Shown: one piece after another, positions 39,593 to 48,876 of the stretch
Numbering within the stretch: the first letter of the stretch is position 1
How the letters are laid out: each line of letters opens with the position of its first letter
From: Streptomyces sp. Tu 3180
Lineage (GTDB): Bacteria; Actinomycetota; Actinomycetes; Streptomycetales; Streptomycetaceae
NCBI RefSeq assembly: GCF_009852415.1
Contig: NZ_WOXS01000002.1
Span: forward strand, 248,001-312,000
Length of the DNA stretch: 64,000 nucleotides
Reading direction: 5' to 3'
Position numbers and translations under genes: made by a program
The notes under the pieces: generated by a model
What the model was told of the DNA's origin: nothing
Database searches by the model: none
Seen by the model: only the letters and a program-made list of their open reading frames with translations

Positions 39593-40508
39593 GGGAGTGT
39601 CTCTTTGACGTGTTGATCAGTTGATCGGATATGTCTGTCCGATTAGTGATCACCGATGTGACGTGGAGCCGGGTCGCGCCGCTGATGCCGGCCGATCCGG
39701 TCCGCGGGTGACGACGGGCCGACCACCGCCGCACCCTTGAGGCCATTGCCTGGAAGTACCGCACCCACTCGCCCTGGCGGGATCTCCCCGAAGAACTCGG
39801 CTCGTTCCAAACCGCCCACAGGCGACTGATCAGATGGGCTGTCGACGGCACCGGGGAGATGGTCCTCGCCGCTGTCCTGGCAGCGGCGGACGCCGACGAC
39901 GACATCGACTGGACCGTGTCGGTGGACTCCACCGTCGTCCGGGCTCACCAGCACGCCGCCGGAGCCCGTAAAAAAGGGGGTGGCGTGCTCCGACGAACTC
40001 GATGACCACGCGCTCGGACGCTCCCGCGGCGGGCTGAGCACTAAGGTTCACCTGGCCGCGGACGGCGGTGCACGGCCCCCGGCCTTCACCGTCACCGCAG
40101 GCCAGGCCGGTGACGCACCGGCCTTCGAGACGGTGATGTCCCACATCCGCGTGCCCCGAAGCGGCGTGGGCAGGCCACGCATCCGGCCCCTGGTTGTCCT
40201 GGCCGACCGTGCGTACTCCTCCCGCGCCATTCGCAACCACCTCCGGCGCCGGGACATCCGAGCGGTCATCCCTCAGCCCTCCGACCAGATCGGCCACCGC
40301 CGTCGGCGGAGCCGCCGAGGCGGCCGCCCGCCCGGCCTCGATGCCGAGGCATACAAGCAGCGCAACACCGTCGAACGGTGCATCAACCACCTCGAGCAGT
40401 GCCGAGGCCTGGCCACGCGAACGGACAAGCCCGCGATCGCCCACCAGGCCGCGCTCCACCTCACCGCCATCCTCGCCTGGGCACGCCGATGACCACGGAA
40501 CAAGAACC
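39593..40508 (+). mobile_element. IS5-family insertion sequence at the MOSC stop codon
   Basis: The left end starts GGGAGTGTCTCTTTGACG at 39593 after TA (39591-39592). The right end abuts TA at 40509-40510 within CCTAG. The right terminal repeat is weakly conserved. The TA duplication sits inside the TAG stop codon of the minus-strand MOSC gene. A relative lies at 58700-59625. Confidence 0.7.
39631..40492 (+). pseudogene. IS5-family transposase with nonsense codon
   Basis: ATG at 39631 begins MSVRLVITDVTWSRVAPLMP, but codon 27 (39709-39711) is TGA where relatives read through into RRRADHRRTLEAIAWKYRTH. The rest of the first frame includes WTVSVDSTVVRAHQHAAGA with the first catalytic Asp. It ends at an AAAAAAGGGGG slip site near 39970, after which the second frame has LGRSRGGLSTKVHLAADGG, VVLADRAYSSRAIRNHL and NTVERCINHLEQCRGLA. 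The nonsense codon would prevent full-length transposase, so the copy is probably inactive. Confidence 0.8.
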
Positions 40509-41053
40509 TAGACCCGTTCCAGCGGGCGGTGAGGGAGGGGCGGGGGCTCGACCCGGATGGAATCGCCGGGGCGGACGGTCCCTCCACGGCGGACCACAGC
40601 CATGACGCCACACTTGAAGGTGAACTCGCCGGATGAGGGGTCCATGGCGAAGACCTCACCGAGCAGCCCCTTGCGGAAGTCGTTGATCTTCGAGCACGGG
40701 TTGCGCAGTCCTGTCACCTCGAGCACCGCCTGCTCCCCGAGATGGAGCAGAGCGCCGGTGGGCAGGTCCAACAGGTCCACCCCGCGCGTGGTGATGTTCT
40801 CGCCGAGCTGGCCCGCAGAGACCTTGAAGCCCTTGAGCGCGAGTTCGTCGAAGAGTTCCTCGTGCATCAGGTGGACCTGGCGCAGGTTGGGCAGGTCCGG
40901 CTCGTAGGTCATGCGGAACTGGTGACGGATCGTCTCACCTGCGTGAACGTCTCCTTCCACTCCGAGCCCCGTGAGCAACGCGATGGAATCGCGATTGGGC
41001 TTGCTGAACGAGTACACCTCGTTACGGCTCACTGCGGCGACCTGGCCAGGCAT
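40508..41053 (-). CDS. MOSC domain protein
   Basis: This is a 181-residue MOSC-domain (molybdenum cofactor sulfurase C-terminal) protein. ATG at 41053 follows GGAGGGCGTG; upstream in-frame codons lack a ribosome site. Motifs: VAAVSRNEVYSFSKPNRDS, then LGVEGDVHAGETIRH, GQLGENITTRGVDLLDLPTG and the conserved Cys in VTGLRNPCSKINDF, the residue thought to carry sulfur or contact Moco. Stand-alone MOSC proteins of this kind (YiiM-like) reduce N-hydroxylated compounds or handle sulfur. The stop TAG is part of the TA target duplication of the IS5 copy, and the C-terminus is complete. Confidence 0.92.
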   Translation of the reverse strand: MPGQVAAVSRNEVYSFSKPNRDSIALLTGLGVEGDVHAGETIRHQFRMTYEPDLPNLRQVHLMHEELFDELALKGFKVSAGQLGENITTRGVDLLDLPTGALLHLGEQAVLEVTGLRNPCSKINDFRKGLLGEVFAMDPSSGEFTFKCGVMAVVRRGGTVRPGDSIRVEPPPLPHRPLERV

Positions 41054-41377
41054 CACGCCCTCCACCCGTTGTCGTTCTGCGGCCGGTCGATCATAGAGGC
41101 GGTGCAACCAGCCTTGTGAGGGAGGCGCGCAGTGAGCGGACCTTACCGGGCAGATGCGTCAGGTCCGGCACCCGACCGGCGCGGTCCCGTCACTGAACAC
41201 CAAGGAGACAGCTCCCGGCCCGAGGGCCTGACGAATTCTCACCAGGTGTTCCCGGTCAGGGGGGAGCTTCATCGGTGGCCTCGCCCCTCAAAGCGGACTC
41301 CAGCACCCGCCTGGCTGGCCACTGCAGCAGTGTGCCCTCGGCGGACGGGCACCGGAACCGCAGCCGTGCGGCACGGG

Positions 41378-41406
41378 GGTGACGGCCACTGCACGTGGCC
41401 GTCACC
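41378..41406. terminator. Perfect hairpin downstream of the lysyl-oxidase-like gene
   Basis: GGTGACGGCCAC and GTGGCCGTCACC pair perfectly around TGCAC, 36 bases beyond the stop of the minus-strand gene ending at 41442. Confidence 0.75.
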
Positions 41407-41441
41407 CTCCTGACCTGTGTCAGCAATTCACTGACGTTTTG

Positions 41442-43196
41442 TCAGTTCGCATTGACCAGGTCGTGCGCCGGTACGGTCACCGTCCGTTTGCCCGGCTTGC
41501 CACCGAGCACGATCTTCCGCAGAGCGCTGTTGTTGTCGACGCTGGTTTCCTTTAGCCGCTTCTCCGGGTTGGCCAGCACCTGGATGTAGTAAGTGCCGTT
41601 GGGCACATCCGTGATGTCGAAGGACTGGCCCGGCAGGTCCTGTGAGTACGTGTCACCGGAGCCGACGTCCAGCACCTCCCGGACGGAGATCGAGTTCTCC
41701 TCACCGCAGGCGGTGGACAGATCGGTGTTGAACGGATGCCAGTTGGCGTTCTTCACCGTGTAGTCGATCGCGTCGGTGTTCGCGAGGCAGAAGGCCTCCT
41801 TGCCGCTGCGTACGGCCTCCTTCTTGTCCGCCTTCAGCAGTCGGTAGCTGGCGAAGTCCGTGAAGTGCCAGTGCATGTGGCCCGGGCGGGGATCCCATTC
41901 CATGGTGCCGGTCGGGGTGTAGCCGACCTGCTTGCCCTTGGCGTCGTAGAAGTACTGGTAGGCGTCCATCTTGGCCTTGCCGGGCGACCGGAAGCCGTCC
42001 ACCACCAGCTGCGCCGGACCGGCGTTCCACACGTTGGCGCTGAAAGCCAGGTAGTCCTTGCCGGGGATGTCCTTCTCGCCGTCGCTGACGACGATGCCGT
42101 AGGCCGGCAGCGAGCGCAGGTCGGGCTTGGGGACGGCCGGGACGGAGGGCTTGCCGGCAGGCCGCTTTGACAGCGGCTGAAGCGCCGGCGCCTTGCGCGA
42201 GCCGTCGGTCTGGCCACCCGTGTCGCCCACGCGCATCGAGCGCGCGGCCTGCTGCTTCTTCAGCGCCCACGGCAGGGCGGGCGGCGCCGCCTTCAGCGGC
42301 CCGTGGCCCACGTTGTACGAGGGGCCCGCGCCGCTCGTGACCGGAGCGGCGGCCTGGGCGGGGGTCGGGGCGTGTCCCGGCCCGTGTCCCGGGTGCGCGG
42401 TCGGCGCCCGGTGGGCGGCTCCGTGACCGGCGTGCTTGCCCGAGGCGGAGGACCGGGACGCCGACCCGGTGGCGTCCTGCTCGTCCTCGTAGCTCCGTTC
42501 CTGCACGGTCACCTTGACCGTGGCCGGCTTGTCGGCGATACCGAACAGGTCACGGTACTTCTTCGCGACTCCGACCTTGGCGGTGTAGGTGCCGGCTGCC
42601 AGCGCGACCGGCTCGGTGTAGGAACCCGCGTAGGTGTTGGCCGCCCAGCCCTTCTCGACACCCCATACCGAACCGAGGGTGAACGGGTTGGTGGGGCAGC
42701 TCTCCGGATACTTCGAGGTGGCGGGCGCGTCGGGCCGCACCCGGCCGCTGGCGTTGTTCGGGCAGAAGTCCTCGCTCCGGCTGAGGACCTTCTTGCCCGC
42801 TTTGTCCGTGACCGTGATCTCCGTGAAGCCCCGCAGTCCGGAGAAGTCCTTCACCGTGCCTTTGGGCAGGGTCTTGACCTTGGCTTTGCCCCCCTCGTAC
42901 ACGGTCTGGGTGATGGTCACCGGGTCCTTGTAGGACTTCCTGGTCACCTTCAGCTCCAGCGGCGTCCCCTCGGCGGTGAGGTAGGTGCCGAGGTCGAGGT
43001 AGACGCCCGGCTCCTCCTTCCAGGAGGTGAGCGTGACCGAATTAGTCGCGGCGATGAGGCTCAGCTTGGGCCCTGCCGCTGCTTTCGCCGGTTCTGCGGT
43101 GGCGGCCACGAGCCCCGCCGTCACGGCCATGGCTGCGACAGCCGTGGTGCCGGCGAGCAACGGGCGCCGCAGCCGGATGGTGCGCGTTCTGGTCAT
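41442..43196 (-). CDS. Secreted lysyl-oxidase-like copper protein
   Basis: This is a 584-residue exported protein. ATG at 43196 follows GAGGGATCG. Residues 1-40 form a signal peptide (MTRTRTIRLRRPLLAG, a hydrophobic Ala/Val core, then AEPAKAAAG). An N-terminal beta-rich domain (residues about 45-250) is followed by a low-complexity linker with many His, Gly and Pro (GHGAAHRAPTAHPGHGPGH). The last 180 residues form the lysyl oxidase domain. The copper-ligand motif is WDPRPGHMHWHFTDF near 439, with NADPH-independent LTQ chemistry expected from Lys and Tyr residues nearby (family knowledge). The domain includes a paired Cys (AFCLANTDAIDY, STACGEE). Such enzymes oxidise peptidyl lysine or amines outside the cell. 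The His-rich linker may store copper (inference). Confidence 0.85.
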   Translation of the reverse strand: MTRTRTIRLRRPLLAGTTAVAAMAVTAGLVAATAEPAKAAAGPKLSLIAATNSVTLTSWKEEPGVYLDLGTYLTAEGTPLELKVTRKSYKDPVTITQTVYEGGKAKVKTLPKGTVKDFSGLRGFTEITVTDKAGKKVLSRSEDFCPNNASGRVRPDAPATSKYPESCPTNPFTLGSVWGVEKGWAANTYAGSYTEPVALAAGTYTAKVGVAKKYRDLFGIADKPATVKVTVQERSYEDEQDATGSASRSSASGKHAGHGAAHRAPTAHPGHGPGHAPTPAQAAAPVTSGAGPSYNVGHGPLKAAPPALPWALKKQQAARSMRVGDTGGQTDGSRKAPALQPLSKRPAGKPSVPAVPKPDLRSLPAYGIVVSDGEKDIPGKDYLAFSANVWNAGPAQLVVDGFRSPGKAKMDAYQYFYDAKGKQVGYTPTGTMEWDPRPGHMHWHFTDFASYRLLKADKKEAVRSGKEAFCLANTDAIDYTVKNANWHPFNTDLSTACGEENSISVREVLDVGSGDTYSQDLPGQSFDITDVPNGTYYIQVLANPEKRLKETSVDNNSALRKIVLGGKPGKRTVTVPAHDLVNAN

Positions 43197-43941
43197 CGAT
43201 CCCTCGTTCTTCGGATGCTGTGGAAAGGAAGCGGGCGGTCGGCGGTCCGGCTTGTCGGCCGAGCCGGGAAAGCCGCCGCGCGGGCGGGGTGACAGACACT
43301 TGTCGTGCCCGCGCCGTAAGAGGGACGGATCGGATGCCCGGTTGTCGGGGAGGGCGAAAATCATGCGGTGTTGACCGGATCGCTCCATTGCAAACGAAAT
43401 CAGGCCGAAGTCGCGGGTACGGTTCACCTGGTGGCGAGCCCTCTGATACAAGCTGCTCGATGACCCGGGCCAGGGCGGGTAGATGGCCCGGACCGAGGGG
43501 CCGGCATGGTCGAATCCGCCCCGTGGCGCTGCGGACATGACGCGGCTTCACGACCGGGACCGCCGCCTCGCCCGTCGGCGCGTCGTCCCGCCGGAAAGAG
43601 AGCTGTCCGTGGACAGCGCGTCGCCGTCGTAGTCGCAGCGGAGCTCTGGGAAGCTCTACTCGACGCTGCTGACCGGCCCTGAGGCGATCGGTGCGCTGCC
43701 AGCCACCTCGTCGCGGGAGTGCTGGTGTGCCGGTCGCACCGAAGGCCAGCTGACCAATTGCACCGTGCTGGCGCAAGCGATTCGTTGCGCCCTACCGCTC
43801 GAATGGTCCGACGGCACGGTGCTCTTCTGGGAGGAGATGGGCGGACACGCATCGCATGTGTGGAGTTACCTACAGGTACTGCGGCACATCAGCGGTGGGA
43901 GGGGCTACAGCGGTAGAGCCGGAATGCCTGTGCCGTGACTT
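43197..43941. other. Intergenic region, no recognised gene
   Basis: This contains the upstream region of the lysyl-oxidase-like gene (43197-43450, locally AT-richer around 43365-43400) and then about 490 bases in which I see no conserved frame. It probably includes remains of rearrangement linked to the IS5 element starting at 44064. Confidence 0.4.
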
Positions 43942-44063
43942 CTACAGTTCGTGGGGGTCGCGTTTGTCTCCCTGGATGCGCAGCATGATCACCGTGCGGG
44001 GTCTGGGATCGCTGGCGGGGCCGGGGACCGTGCGGACGTGCACGCAGGCGGGTACTGCCGCTA
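43942..44063 (-). pseudogene. C-terminal tail of an unrecognised protein cut by IS5
   Basis: On the minus strand a frame enters from the IS edge and reads AVPACVHVRTVPGPASDPRP then RTVIMLRIQGDKRDPHEL before its stop at 43942. The composition is protein-like and not a shadow of another gene. Only about 37 residues remain because the insertion element begins at 44064. Parent family not recognised. Confidence 0.3.
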
Positions 44064-44983
44064 GGTCCTGTCTGACAAGTGATCTTGTTGGGGTCCACGG
44101 AGCCAGAGGATGAGTGCCGCAAGGTGGAGTCCGGTCCGGTAGCGGGCGGCGAGTTCGTCGAAGCGGGTCGCGGCGGCGCGGAACTGCTTGAGCCGGTTGA
44201 AGCAGCGTTCGACGACATTGCGGGCCTTGTACAGGTCGCGGTCGAAGACCGCCGGCCTTCCCGCGCCGCAGGCGGTTGGCCTTCTGGTCCGCCCGCTGCG
44301 GGATCACCGCCCGGATGCCCCGCCGCCGCAGAACCTGGCGGATCGCCCGGGACGGGTACGCCTTGTCCGCGATGACCGCGTCGGACCTGCGGCGGGGGCG
44401 CCCGGCGCCGGCCCGGGGCACCCCCAAGGCATCGAGGACGGTGTCGAAGACGGTCGGGTCGTTGATGTTGCCGGGCGTGACGACCACGGCCAGGGGCAGG
44501 CCCCGGCCGTCGCACGCGAGATGAACCTTGGTGGTCAGCCCGCCGCGGGACCGGCCCAGCGCCTGGCGAGCCGCCTGGCGCGCCGGATCTTCCAGTGCGT
44601 CCCCCGTCGCCGCCCCCTTCTGCGGGCGCCGGCGGCATGCTGATGAGCCCGGTTGATCGTGGAGTCGACCGACACGGTCCGCTCCACGGCTCCGACGGAG
44701 TCGTCGCGGACCTGGACCTGCTCGAGCAGGCGAACCCAGGTTCCGTCCGCTTCCCAGCGGGCGAACCGCTCATAAGCCGTCTGCCACGGCCCGTGGCGTT
44801 CCGGTAGATCACGCCACGGGGCACCGGTCCGCAACCGCCACAGCACCCCGTTGATCACCTGCCGGTGATCTCGCCACGGCCGCCCACGGCCGTCAACACC
44901 GGGCAGCAAAGGAGCCGTCCGCTCCCACGCCGCATCCGTCAGCTCACCACGACCCGCCACAAGATCAATTATCAGACAGGCCC
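44064..44983 (-). mobile_element. IS5-family insertion sequence without target duplication
   Basis: Ends match as inverted repeats: the left GTCCTGTCTGACAAGTGATC and the reverse complement of the right GGCCTGTCTGATAATTGATC. A TA precedes the left end but no TA follows the right end, which abuts an IS256 fragment. The flanks are two different truncated genes, pointing to an adjacent deletion after insertion. Confidence 0.8.
44075..44964 (-). pseudogene. IS5-family transposase, multiple frames
   Basis: The N-terminal frame has GELTDAAWERTAPLLPGVDG, then WRLRTGAPWRDLPERHGPWQ and RTVSVDSTINRAHQHAAGA with the first catalytic Asp. A frame change follows to GGLTTKVHLACDGRGLPLAV and DAVIADKAYPSRAIRQVLRR with the second Asp. 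Near 44250 the frame moves again (out of RLRRGKAGGLRP), so the C-terminal Glu helix (NVVERCFNRLKQFR) is read in a third frame. The first change may be programmed; the second is a mutation. The copy is therefore likely inactive. Confidence 0.7.
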
Positions 44984-45681
44984 CAGGCCCGGGGTACGCA
45001 TGCCCCGGCGGGCGCAGTCGCGCGGCAGGTCCGCCCAGGACTCGCCCGACTCGCGGTATCCGTCCTTGAGCGCGATCAGCTCCCTGCTGCCGTCCGCGCG
45101 CACGCCGACGAGTACGAGTACGCAGGCTTTGGCCTCCTCCAGGCGGATGTTGAGGTGGATACCGTCGGCCCACACGTACACGTAGTCGACCTCGGTGAGA
45201 TCGCGGTCCATGAACGCGGCGTGGTCGGCCTGCCACTGCTGGGTCAGGCGTGTGACCGTCACTGGGGACAGCCGGACTGCTCCAGCGCGGGCACGAAGTC
45301 GCCGGAGGACAGGCCGTACAGGTAGAGCAGGGGCAGCACCTCGCTGATCTCCGGGCTCTTGCGGCGCCACGGCGGCAGGATCGCGGAGGGGGACCGCTTG
45401 GGCTCACCCGTCTCCTCGTCGACGCGTTTGTCGTTCACCCGCGGCGCCTCCACCTCTACCACGCCGGTCGCGGTGGTGACCTTCCTGGGCCGGTGGCAGC
45501 CGTTGCGCACCACGAGCCTTCGGCCGTGCTCGTCCCGCTGGTCGGCCAACTCAGAGATGTGTGCGTTGACTTCGGCCTCCAGCGCGGCGGCAAGCATCCT
45601 TCGTGCCCCCTCCCGGACGATCTCGTCGATCAGGGAGGAGCCGTCGGCAGTGGTCCCGTCGTCGTTCACTACGCTGAGCAC
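44984..45681 (-). pseudogene. IS256-family transposase, truncated
   Basis: The minus-strand frame from 45681 reads VREGARRMLAAALEAEVNAH, then HGRRLVVRNGCHRPRKVTTA and VEVEAPRVNDKRVDE, the N-terminal region of IS256 (mutator) transposases. After a frame change near 45270 it continues SPVTVTRLTQQWQADHAAFM, then WADGIHLNIRLEEAKACVLV with the first catalytic Asp and GWADLPRDCARRGM-like sequence. It ends where the IS5 copy begins at 44983. The second half, including the remaining catalytic residues, is absent. The 5' element end appears to lie near 45785. Confidence 0.8.
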
Positions 45682-45901
45682 GGACGTACCTTCCCGGCCG
45701 GTGCTGCGAACACCGGGCCTGCTCGGTGACCTGTCGATCAGTCACCCGGGAAGGTACGTCCTCCCCGAGCCGATCCACAGGTCCTGAGCATTGCTCCGCA
45801 CGAGGCTCCGGTCAGCTCGGCCGCGCAGTCCGGCCACGAGAGCCCGACCGGTCGGCGCGCGTCGTACCCACCTCGGTGTCCAGGTCGACGAGCGCGTGGA
45901 T

Positions 45902-46594
45902 TCAGCCGGTGGAGGACACCAGCCCGACCCGGTAGGCGAGGACGACGGCCTGGACCCGGTCGCGCAGGCCGAGTTTGGCCAGGATCCTCGACACGTAGGT
46001 CTTGACCGTCTCGGGGGTGATGAAGAGCTCCGCGGCGATCTCCGCGTTCGACAGCCCTTCAGCGATCTGCCGGAGCACCTCCAGCTCGCGCGGGGTCAGT
46101 GCCCGTACCACGTCCTCCCTGGCCGGCCGGGAAGGATCGGCCGGGCGCAGGTGTTCGGCGAAGTGGCCGATGAGGTGACGGGTGACGGCGGGGGCCAGCA
46201 GGGCCTCGCCCCTGGCGACCGTCCGGATGCCGTTGACCAGCTCCGCCGGGGGCGCGTCCTTGAGGAGGAAGCCGCTGGCCCCGGCACGCAGCGCGTCGTA
46301 GACGTAGGCGTCGACGTTGAAGGTGGTGACGACCAGCACCTTGGGCGGTGCCTCGGCGTCGGGACCGGCCAGTTGCCGGGTCGCCTGGATGCCGTCGAGC
46401 AGGGGCATCCGGATGTCCATCACCACCACGTCGGGACGCAGGCGCCCTGCGGCCCGGACCGCCTCGTGCCCGTTCCCGGCCTCTCCCACGACCTCCATGT
46501 CGGGCTGGGCGGAGAAGATGGTGACGTAGCCGGTGCGCACCAGTGCCTGGTCGTCGCAGACGAGCACGCGGATCGGTGGCGGCGCATCGCTCAC
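45902..46594 (-). CDS. Two-component response regulator, NarL/LuxR type
   Basis: This 230-residue protein starts at GTG 46594 behind GGAGTGACCCC. The receiver domain has IRVLVCDDQALVRTGYVTIF with the acidic pair, the phosphoacceptor Asp in PDVVVMDIRMPLLDG, Thr in VLVVTTFNVDAYVYDAL and Lys in GFLLKDAP. The C-terminal LuxR helix-turn-helix is LTPRELEVLRQIAEGLSN then AEIAAELFITPETVKTYV. It is preceded by its histidine kinase, whose stop is only four bases upstream, so translation is coupled. It is the third gene of the operon CPBP protease, kinase, regulator. Confidence 0.93.
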   Translation of the reverse strand: MSDAPPPIRVLVCDDQALVRTGYVTIFSAQPDMEVVGEAGNGHEAVRAAGRLRPDVVVMDIRMPLLDGIQATRQLAGPDAEAPPKVLVVTTFNVDAYVYDALRAGASGFLLKDAPPAELVNGIRTVARGEALLAPAVTRHLIGHFAEHLRPADPSRPAREDVVRALTPRELEVLRQIAEGLSNAEIAAELFITPETVKTYVSRILAKLGLRDRVQAVVLAYRVGLVSSTG

Positions 46595-46598
46595 GGGG

Positions 46599-47831
46599 TC
46601 ACTCCGATGCGGGCTTGGACGGAATGGTGGCGTGGACCTCGAACCCGCCTTCGGGCCGGGGTCCGGCCTCCAGTTCACCATCGACCATCCGCACCCGTGC
46701 ACGCAGCCCCGCCAGTCCACGCCCGCCCGCAGGGTCCGGCTTCCGCACGGCAGGTGCCGCCGCCGGGGAGGCGGTGGGCCCGTCGGTGGTCACCTTGATC
46801 TCGATGCGCTCCTCGCCGTGCCGGACCAGGACCCGTGTCGTCTGCCCGGCGGCGTACTTCATCGCATTGGTGAGCGCCTCTTGCACCACCCGGTACGCGG
46901 CCAGCTCCACGTCCACGGACTGCGCTCGCCGCTCGCCCTGCTGGCTGAACTCGACCGGCTGCCCCGACCTGCGGGCCTGTTCGACCAGGTCCCCGAGCCG
47001 TCCCAGGGTGGGTGCCCGGTCCGCGCGCGCCGGGTCCGCGGACGCTGACTCGCCGGTCGCCTCCAGCACGCCGAGCAGGTAGCGCAGCTCTGTCAGCGCG
47101 CGACGGCCGGTGTCGCTGACGGCCGAGAGTCCCTCGCCGGCTTTGTCCGGTGCGGAGGTGAGCAGGAACTGTGCCGCGTCCGCCTGGACCACCATGGCCG
47201 TCACATGATGGGTGACCACGTCGTGCAGCTCGCTGGCGATGCGTGCCCGCTCTGCGGCCGCGGCCACTTCGGCGGTCAGCCGCCGCCGCTGCGCCCCTTC
47301 CGCCCGCCGTGTGCGCACGGTGCTCCCCACCAGCCAGAACGCGGCCAGAGCCAGAGAGAACGCGAGATAGTCCGCGATGCCCTGCGGTGAGCCGAGGCGG
47401 TTCAGGACGAGGGCCAGCACGGCATAGCCCGCACTCACCACGCCCGCCAGACCATGGCGGAAGCGGACCTGGTGGGCCCCGGCCGAGTACAGGGCCAGAT
47501 ACAGCCCCAGACTCCCGAACGTCGTCGCGAAGCCCAGCGCCTGGTGCGCGGCGAACGCGCCCGCGACGACAGCCAGACAGCCCGCGGGCCATCGCCGGCG
47601 GGCCGCCAGCGGCAGGGTCTGGGCCAGGATCAGCCCGACGCTCAGCGCGCTCGCCGGCCGCTCGGGCAGATCCCCGATCTGCGCTCCGATGTTGGACAGG
47701 GTGGGCACGAAGGCCAACAGGGCCAGCGCCAGGGCGAGGACGCCGTCCTTGAGGAAGGCGTCCCGCTCCTCCCACCAGTCGAGCGGCGCCCGGAGCAGCG
47801 CACGGCTCCAGGGCGCCTGAGGGGACATCAC
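46599..47831 (-). CDS. Sensor histidine kinase, NarL-type (HisKA_3)
   Basis: This 410-residue membrane kinase starts at GTG 47831 with GGAGG eight bases upstream; ATG follows one codon later. About five hydrophobic segments lie between residues 27 and 170. Then come the dimerisation/phosphoacceptor helix ARIASELHDVVTHHVTAMVV with His in LHDVV, and the ATPase motifs VVQEALTNAMKYA (N box) and GRGLAGLRARVRMVDGEL (G box). The family autophosphorylates the His and passes the phosphate to the NarL-type regulator encoded directly downstream. Short extracytoplasmic loops suggest sensing within the membrane. It lies 15 bases behind the CPBP gene. Confidence 0.93.
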   Translation of the reverse strand: MMSPQAPWSRALLRAPLDWWEERDAFLKDGVLALALALLAFVPTLSNIGAQIGDLPERPASALSVGLILAQTLPLAARRRWPAGCLAVVAGAFAAHQALGFATTFGSLGLYLALYSAGAHQVRFRHGLAGVVSAGYAVLALVLNRLGSPQGIADYLAFSLALAAFWLVGSTVRTRRAEGAQRRRLTAEVAAAAERARIASELHDVVTHHVTAMVVQADAAQFLLTSAPDKAGEGLSAVSDTGRRALTELRYLLGVLEATGESASADPARADRAPTLGRLGDLVEQARRSGQPVEFSQQGERRAQSVDVELAAYRVVQEALTNAMKYAAGQTTRVLVRHGEERIEIKVTTDGPTASPAAAPAVRKPDPAGGRGLAGLRARVRMVDGELEAGPRPEGGFEVHATIPSKPASE

Positions 47832-47846
47832 TACCGTTTCCTCCGG

Positions 47847-48746
47847 TCAGTCGGCCTGAGCGTGTCGTGCGGATCGACGGGGCAGCAGACGCCCGCCGCG
47901 GCGGGCGAGGACGAACATTCGGACGGCGAGCAGCACACCGATGACGACGGGCACCAGCGCCGCCTCCAGGCCGAAGCCACCGCCGGTCAGCACAGCGGAG
48001 CCATGCACGTCGACGGTGAACAGGCCCTCGGAGGTGTGCCCGGAGACCGGGATGCCGAGCAGCTGCTCGGTGGTGTTCCAGGCGAAGTGCAGGCCCACGA
48101 CGAACCAGATGTTACGCCGCCACAGGAACGCGGCGCCGAGCATCACGCCCGCCTCCAAAGCGATCGCCAGCGCACTCCACGCACTGGCTCCCGGAGCGCC
48201 CAGATGGGCGATGCCGAAGAACAGCCCGGTGATCACGATGGCGGCCCGGCTGCCCCACAGCTGCTCCAGAGCCTGCAGCGCGAGACCGCGGAACAACAAC
48301 TCCTCGGTGACCGCGGTGCCGATCTGCACCATGACCGCGGACCAGACGACCGCCATGAAGCCATGGCCCGCCCAGGAGAACGAGTAGCCCCCGAACGCCG
48401 TGATCAGCGAGACGGACACCAGAACGAAGCCCAGGCCGATCGCGCCGCCCAGCAGCGCCTCCCGGCCGGCTCCCCGCCGGGCGATCTCCGGCGTCGAGCG
48501 TCGCGCGACACGACGCATGACCAGCCAGTACACGGCCACCGCGGCCACCGCGCCCAGCACCGGAACCGGACCAGGACCGGTGGCGGTCAGGCCCGAGACC
48601 AGGCCGACGCCGACCAGGCCGGTCAGCATCCAGCCGAGCGGGGAGCGGACGATCCGGTCGAGACGACCGCCGCGAGCGTCGTGACCGTCGGGGCCCGTGT
48701 CCGGGCCGGAGCCTCCGGCGTGCCGTGCGGTGGACGTTGTACTCAT
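47847..48746 (-). CDS. CPBP-family intramembrane metalloprotease
   Basis: This 299-residue polytopic protein starts at ATG 48746 behind GGGGAGGCCACG. The N-terminal 30 residues are polar and rich in Gly and Asp. Several transmembrane segments follow. The CPBP (CAAX protease and bacteriocin-processing) motifs are TAVTEELLFRGLALQALEQL with the EExxxR motif, ITGLFFGIAHLGAP with the second His, and VGLHFAWNTTEQLLG with the third HxxxN. These carry the active-site metal and catalytic Glu residues. It is first in an operon with a two-component system, so it may process the signal sensed by the kinase or be a target of it (inference). Confidence 0.92.
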   Translation of the reverse strand: MSTTSTARHAGGSGPDTGPDGHDARGGRLDRIVRSPLGWMLTGLVGVGLVSGLTATGPGPVPVLGAVAAVAVYWLVMRRVARRSTPEIARRGAGREALLGGAIGLGFVLVSVSLITAFGGYSFSWAGHGFMAVVWSAVMVQIGTAVTEELLFRGLALQALEQLWGSRAAIVITGLFFGIAHLGAPGASAWSALAIALEAGVMLGAAFLWRRNIWFVVGLHFAWNTTEQLLGIPVSGHTSEGLFTVDVHGSAVLTGGGFGLEAALVPVVIGVLLAVRMFVLARRGGRLLPRRSARHAQAD

Positions 48747-48876
48747 CGTGGCCTCCCCTGGAGCGGTCGCACAGGCTGCGACCTGACAACCACGCTAGGA
48801 ATCCGGCGCCGTACCCGAATCACCCGCACATGGACAGCTCCTGTAGCTCTCGCGGGGGATGCGCCCCGAAAAAGGA

